NCBI GenBank assembly: GCA_029227815.1
Contig: CP118523.1
Span: 2,666,001 to 2,730,000 of the forward strand
Length of the DNA stretch: 64,000 nucleotides
Direction: 5' to 3'
Source: Clostridiaceae bacterium M8S5
GTDB taxonomy: Bacteria > Bacillota > Clostridia > Tissierellales > MCWD3
Position numbers and translations under genes: made by a program. The notes below the pieces were generated by a model, which worked only from the letters and a program-made list of their open reading frames with translations, was not told the origin of the DNA and ran no database searches. Shown one piece after another: positions 63,601-64,000 of this stretch; the first letter of the stretch is position 1; each line of letters starts with the position of its first letter.

Positions 63601-64000
63601 ATGATAAAAGATGTATTAATTTTAGGAAATAATAAACTTTATGAAAGAAGTGAAGAAATTGACACCCATAACCTTGATTCAATAAAGGATATTATCTCTG
63701 ATTTACATGATACTCTAATGGAATACAGACGTATACATAATGCAGGAAGAGCAATAGCCGCTCCTCAAATTGGCGAGATGAAAAAGCTTATATACATGCA
63801 TATTGATAAACCTGTTGTCATGATTAACCCTATTCTTACTTTCGAAGATGATGAAATGATAGAGGTGCTTGATGACTGTATGTCATTACCCAATTTATAT
63901 GTAAAAGTTATGCGCCATAAACGATGTAGACTTGAATACACGGATATGAACAATGTAAAGCAGGTACTTCATCTTGAAGGTGATTTATCTGAACTTATTC
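63601..64000 (+). CDS. Peptide deformylase-like protein, 5' part (cut by window edge)
   Basis: Open frame of 133 codons running off the window, ATG with AAAGGAG upstream. Motif 1 is AIAAPQIGEM (about 53-62), close to the deformylase GLAAPQIG. Motif 2 reads LDDCMSLP (about 92-99) instead of EGCLS, keeping the metal-binding Cys. Motif 3 (HEXXH) would lie beyond the edge. It should remove formyl groups from nascent chains, or be one of the divergent deformylase paralogues common in Firmicutes. Confidence 0.75.
   Translation, partial: MIKDVLILGNNKLYERSEEIDTHNLDSIKDIISDLHDTLMEYRRIHNAGRAIAAPQIGEMKKLIYMHIDKPVVMINPILTFEDDEMIEVLDDCMSLPNLYVKVMRHKRCRLEYTDMNNVKQVLHLEGDLSELI

Noticed and set aside
1..64000. 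CRISPR arrays, rRNA genes or complete insertion sequences
   Set aside because: I read through both strands and saw no regularly spaced direct repeats, rRNA signatures or transposase genes with terminal repeats.

Overview
The window is AT-rich, has strong AGGAGG-type ribosome binding sites and many intrinsic terminators, and carries a T-box. It also holds clostridial-type amino-acid oxidation genes: a tungsten aldehyde:ferredoxin oxidoreductase, polyferredoxin, hydroxyproline/proline enzymes and PutP. This fits an anaerobic, proteolytic, low-GC Firmicute of class Clostridia. I see no rRNA, no intact tRNA, no CRISPR array and no intact insertion sequence.

Layout. (1) 0.1-5.7 kb: a DHFR-like reductase divergent from a WYL regulator, then two coupled ABC exporter half-genes whose 5' end is tandemly duplicated. 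(2) 6.2-13.5 kb: a TetR-controlled cassette with a Cys-rich KTR protein, two exporter-fold ABC subunits of the YbtP/YbtQ arrangement, an MptD-type S component, EcfT and a fused EcfA. It has a perfect TetR-type palindrome and a Fur-box-like site at its promoter, so I infer metal or siderophore transport. (3) 13.9-17.3 kb: an OmpR-type two-component system behind a secreted beta-propeller gene. (4) 18.1-23.1 kb: a radical SAM/SPASM enzyme, two tiny homologous Cys/Trp peptides that look like RiPP precursors, a decayed tRNA-Val(CAC)-like sequence, a T-box leader and a compact valyl-tRNA synthetase. This is the best candidate for an undescribed system. (5) 23.3-33.8 kb: acetyltransferases (one with a premature stop), AraC regulator, GPH symporter and GH3 glucosidase, TetR, Nudix, and several decayed genes. 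(6) 33.9-36.3 kb: a secreted propeller protein and a small Cys/Pro/Lys peptide.

(7) 36.4-45.3 kb: an almost complete yhf locus (yhfZ-Y-U-T, an added amidase-family gene, php, yhfS-X-W), whose function in E. coli is unknown. YhfZ-type operators are visible. (8) 45.4-60.5 kb: a proline/hydroxyproline block. It holds an Xaa-Pro peptidase, a trans-3-hydroxy-L-proline dehydratase (Thr in place of the second Cys), a pyrroline-2-carboxylate reductase, AOR plus polyferredoxin, a five-gene FAD/Fe-S imino-acid dehydrogenase, PutP, and two sigma-54 activator paralogues. One of these activators has lost the GAFTGA loop. A textbook -24/-12 promoter precedes the oxidative operon. (9) 60.8-64 kb: an alkaline phosphatase behind phased PhoP-box repeats, a YibE/F-like membrane protein, and the start of a peptide deformylase gene cut by the window edge.

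The proline block reads as one pathway. Peptidase and symporter supply imino acids, racemase-family and FAD enzymes convert them through pyrroline carboxylates, and ferredoxin and AOR handle the electrons.
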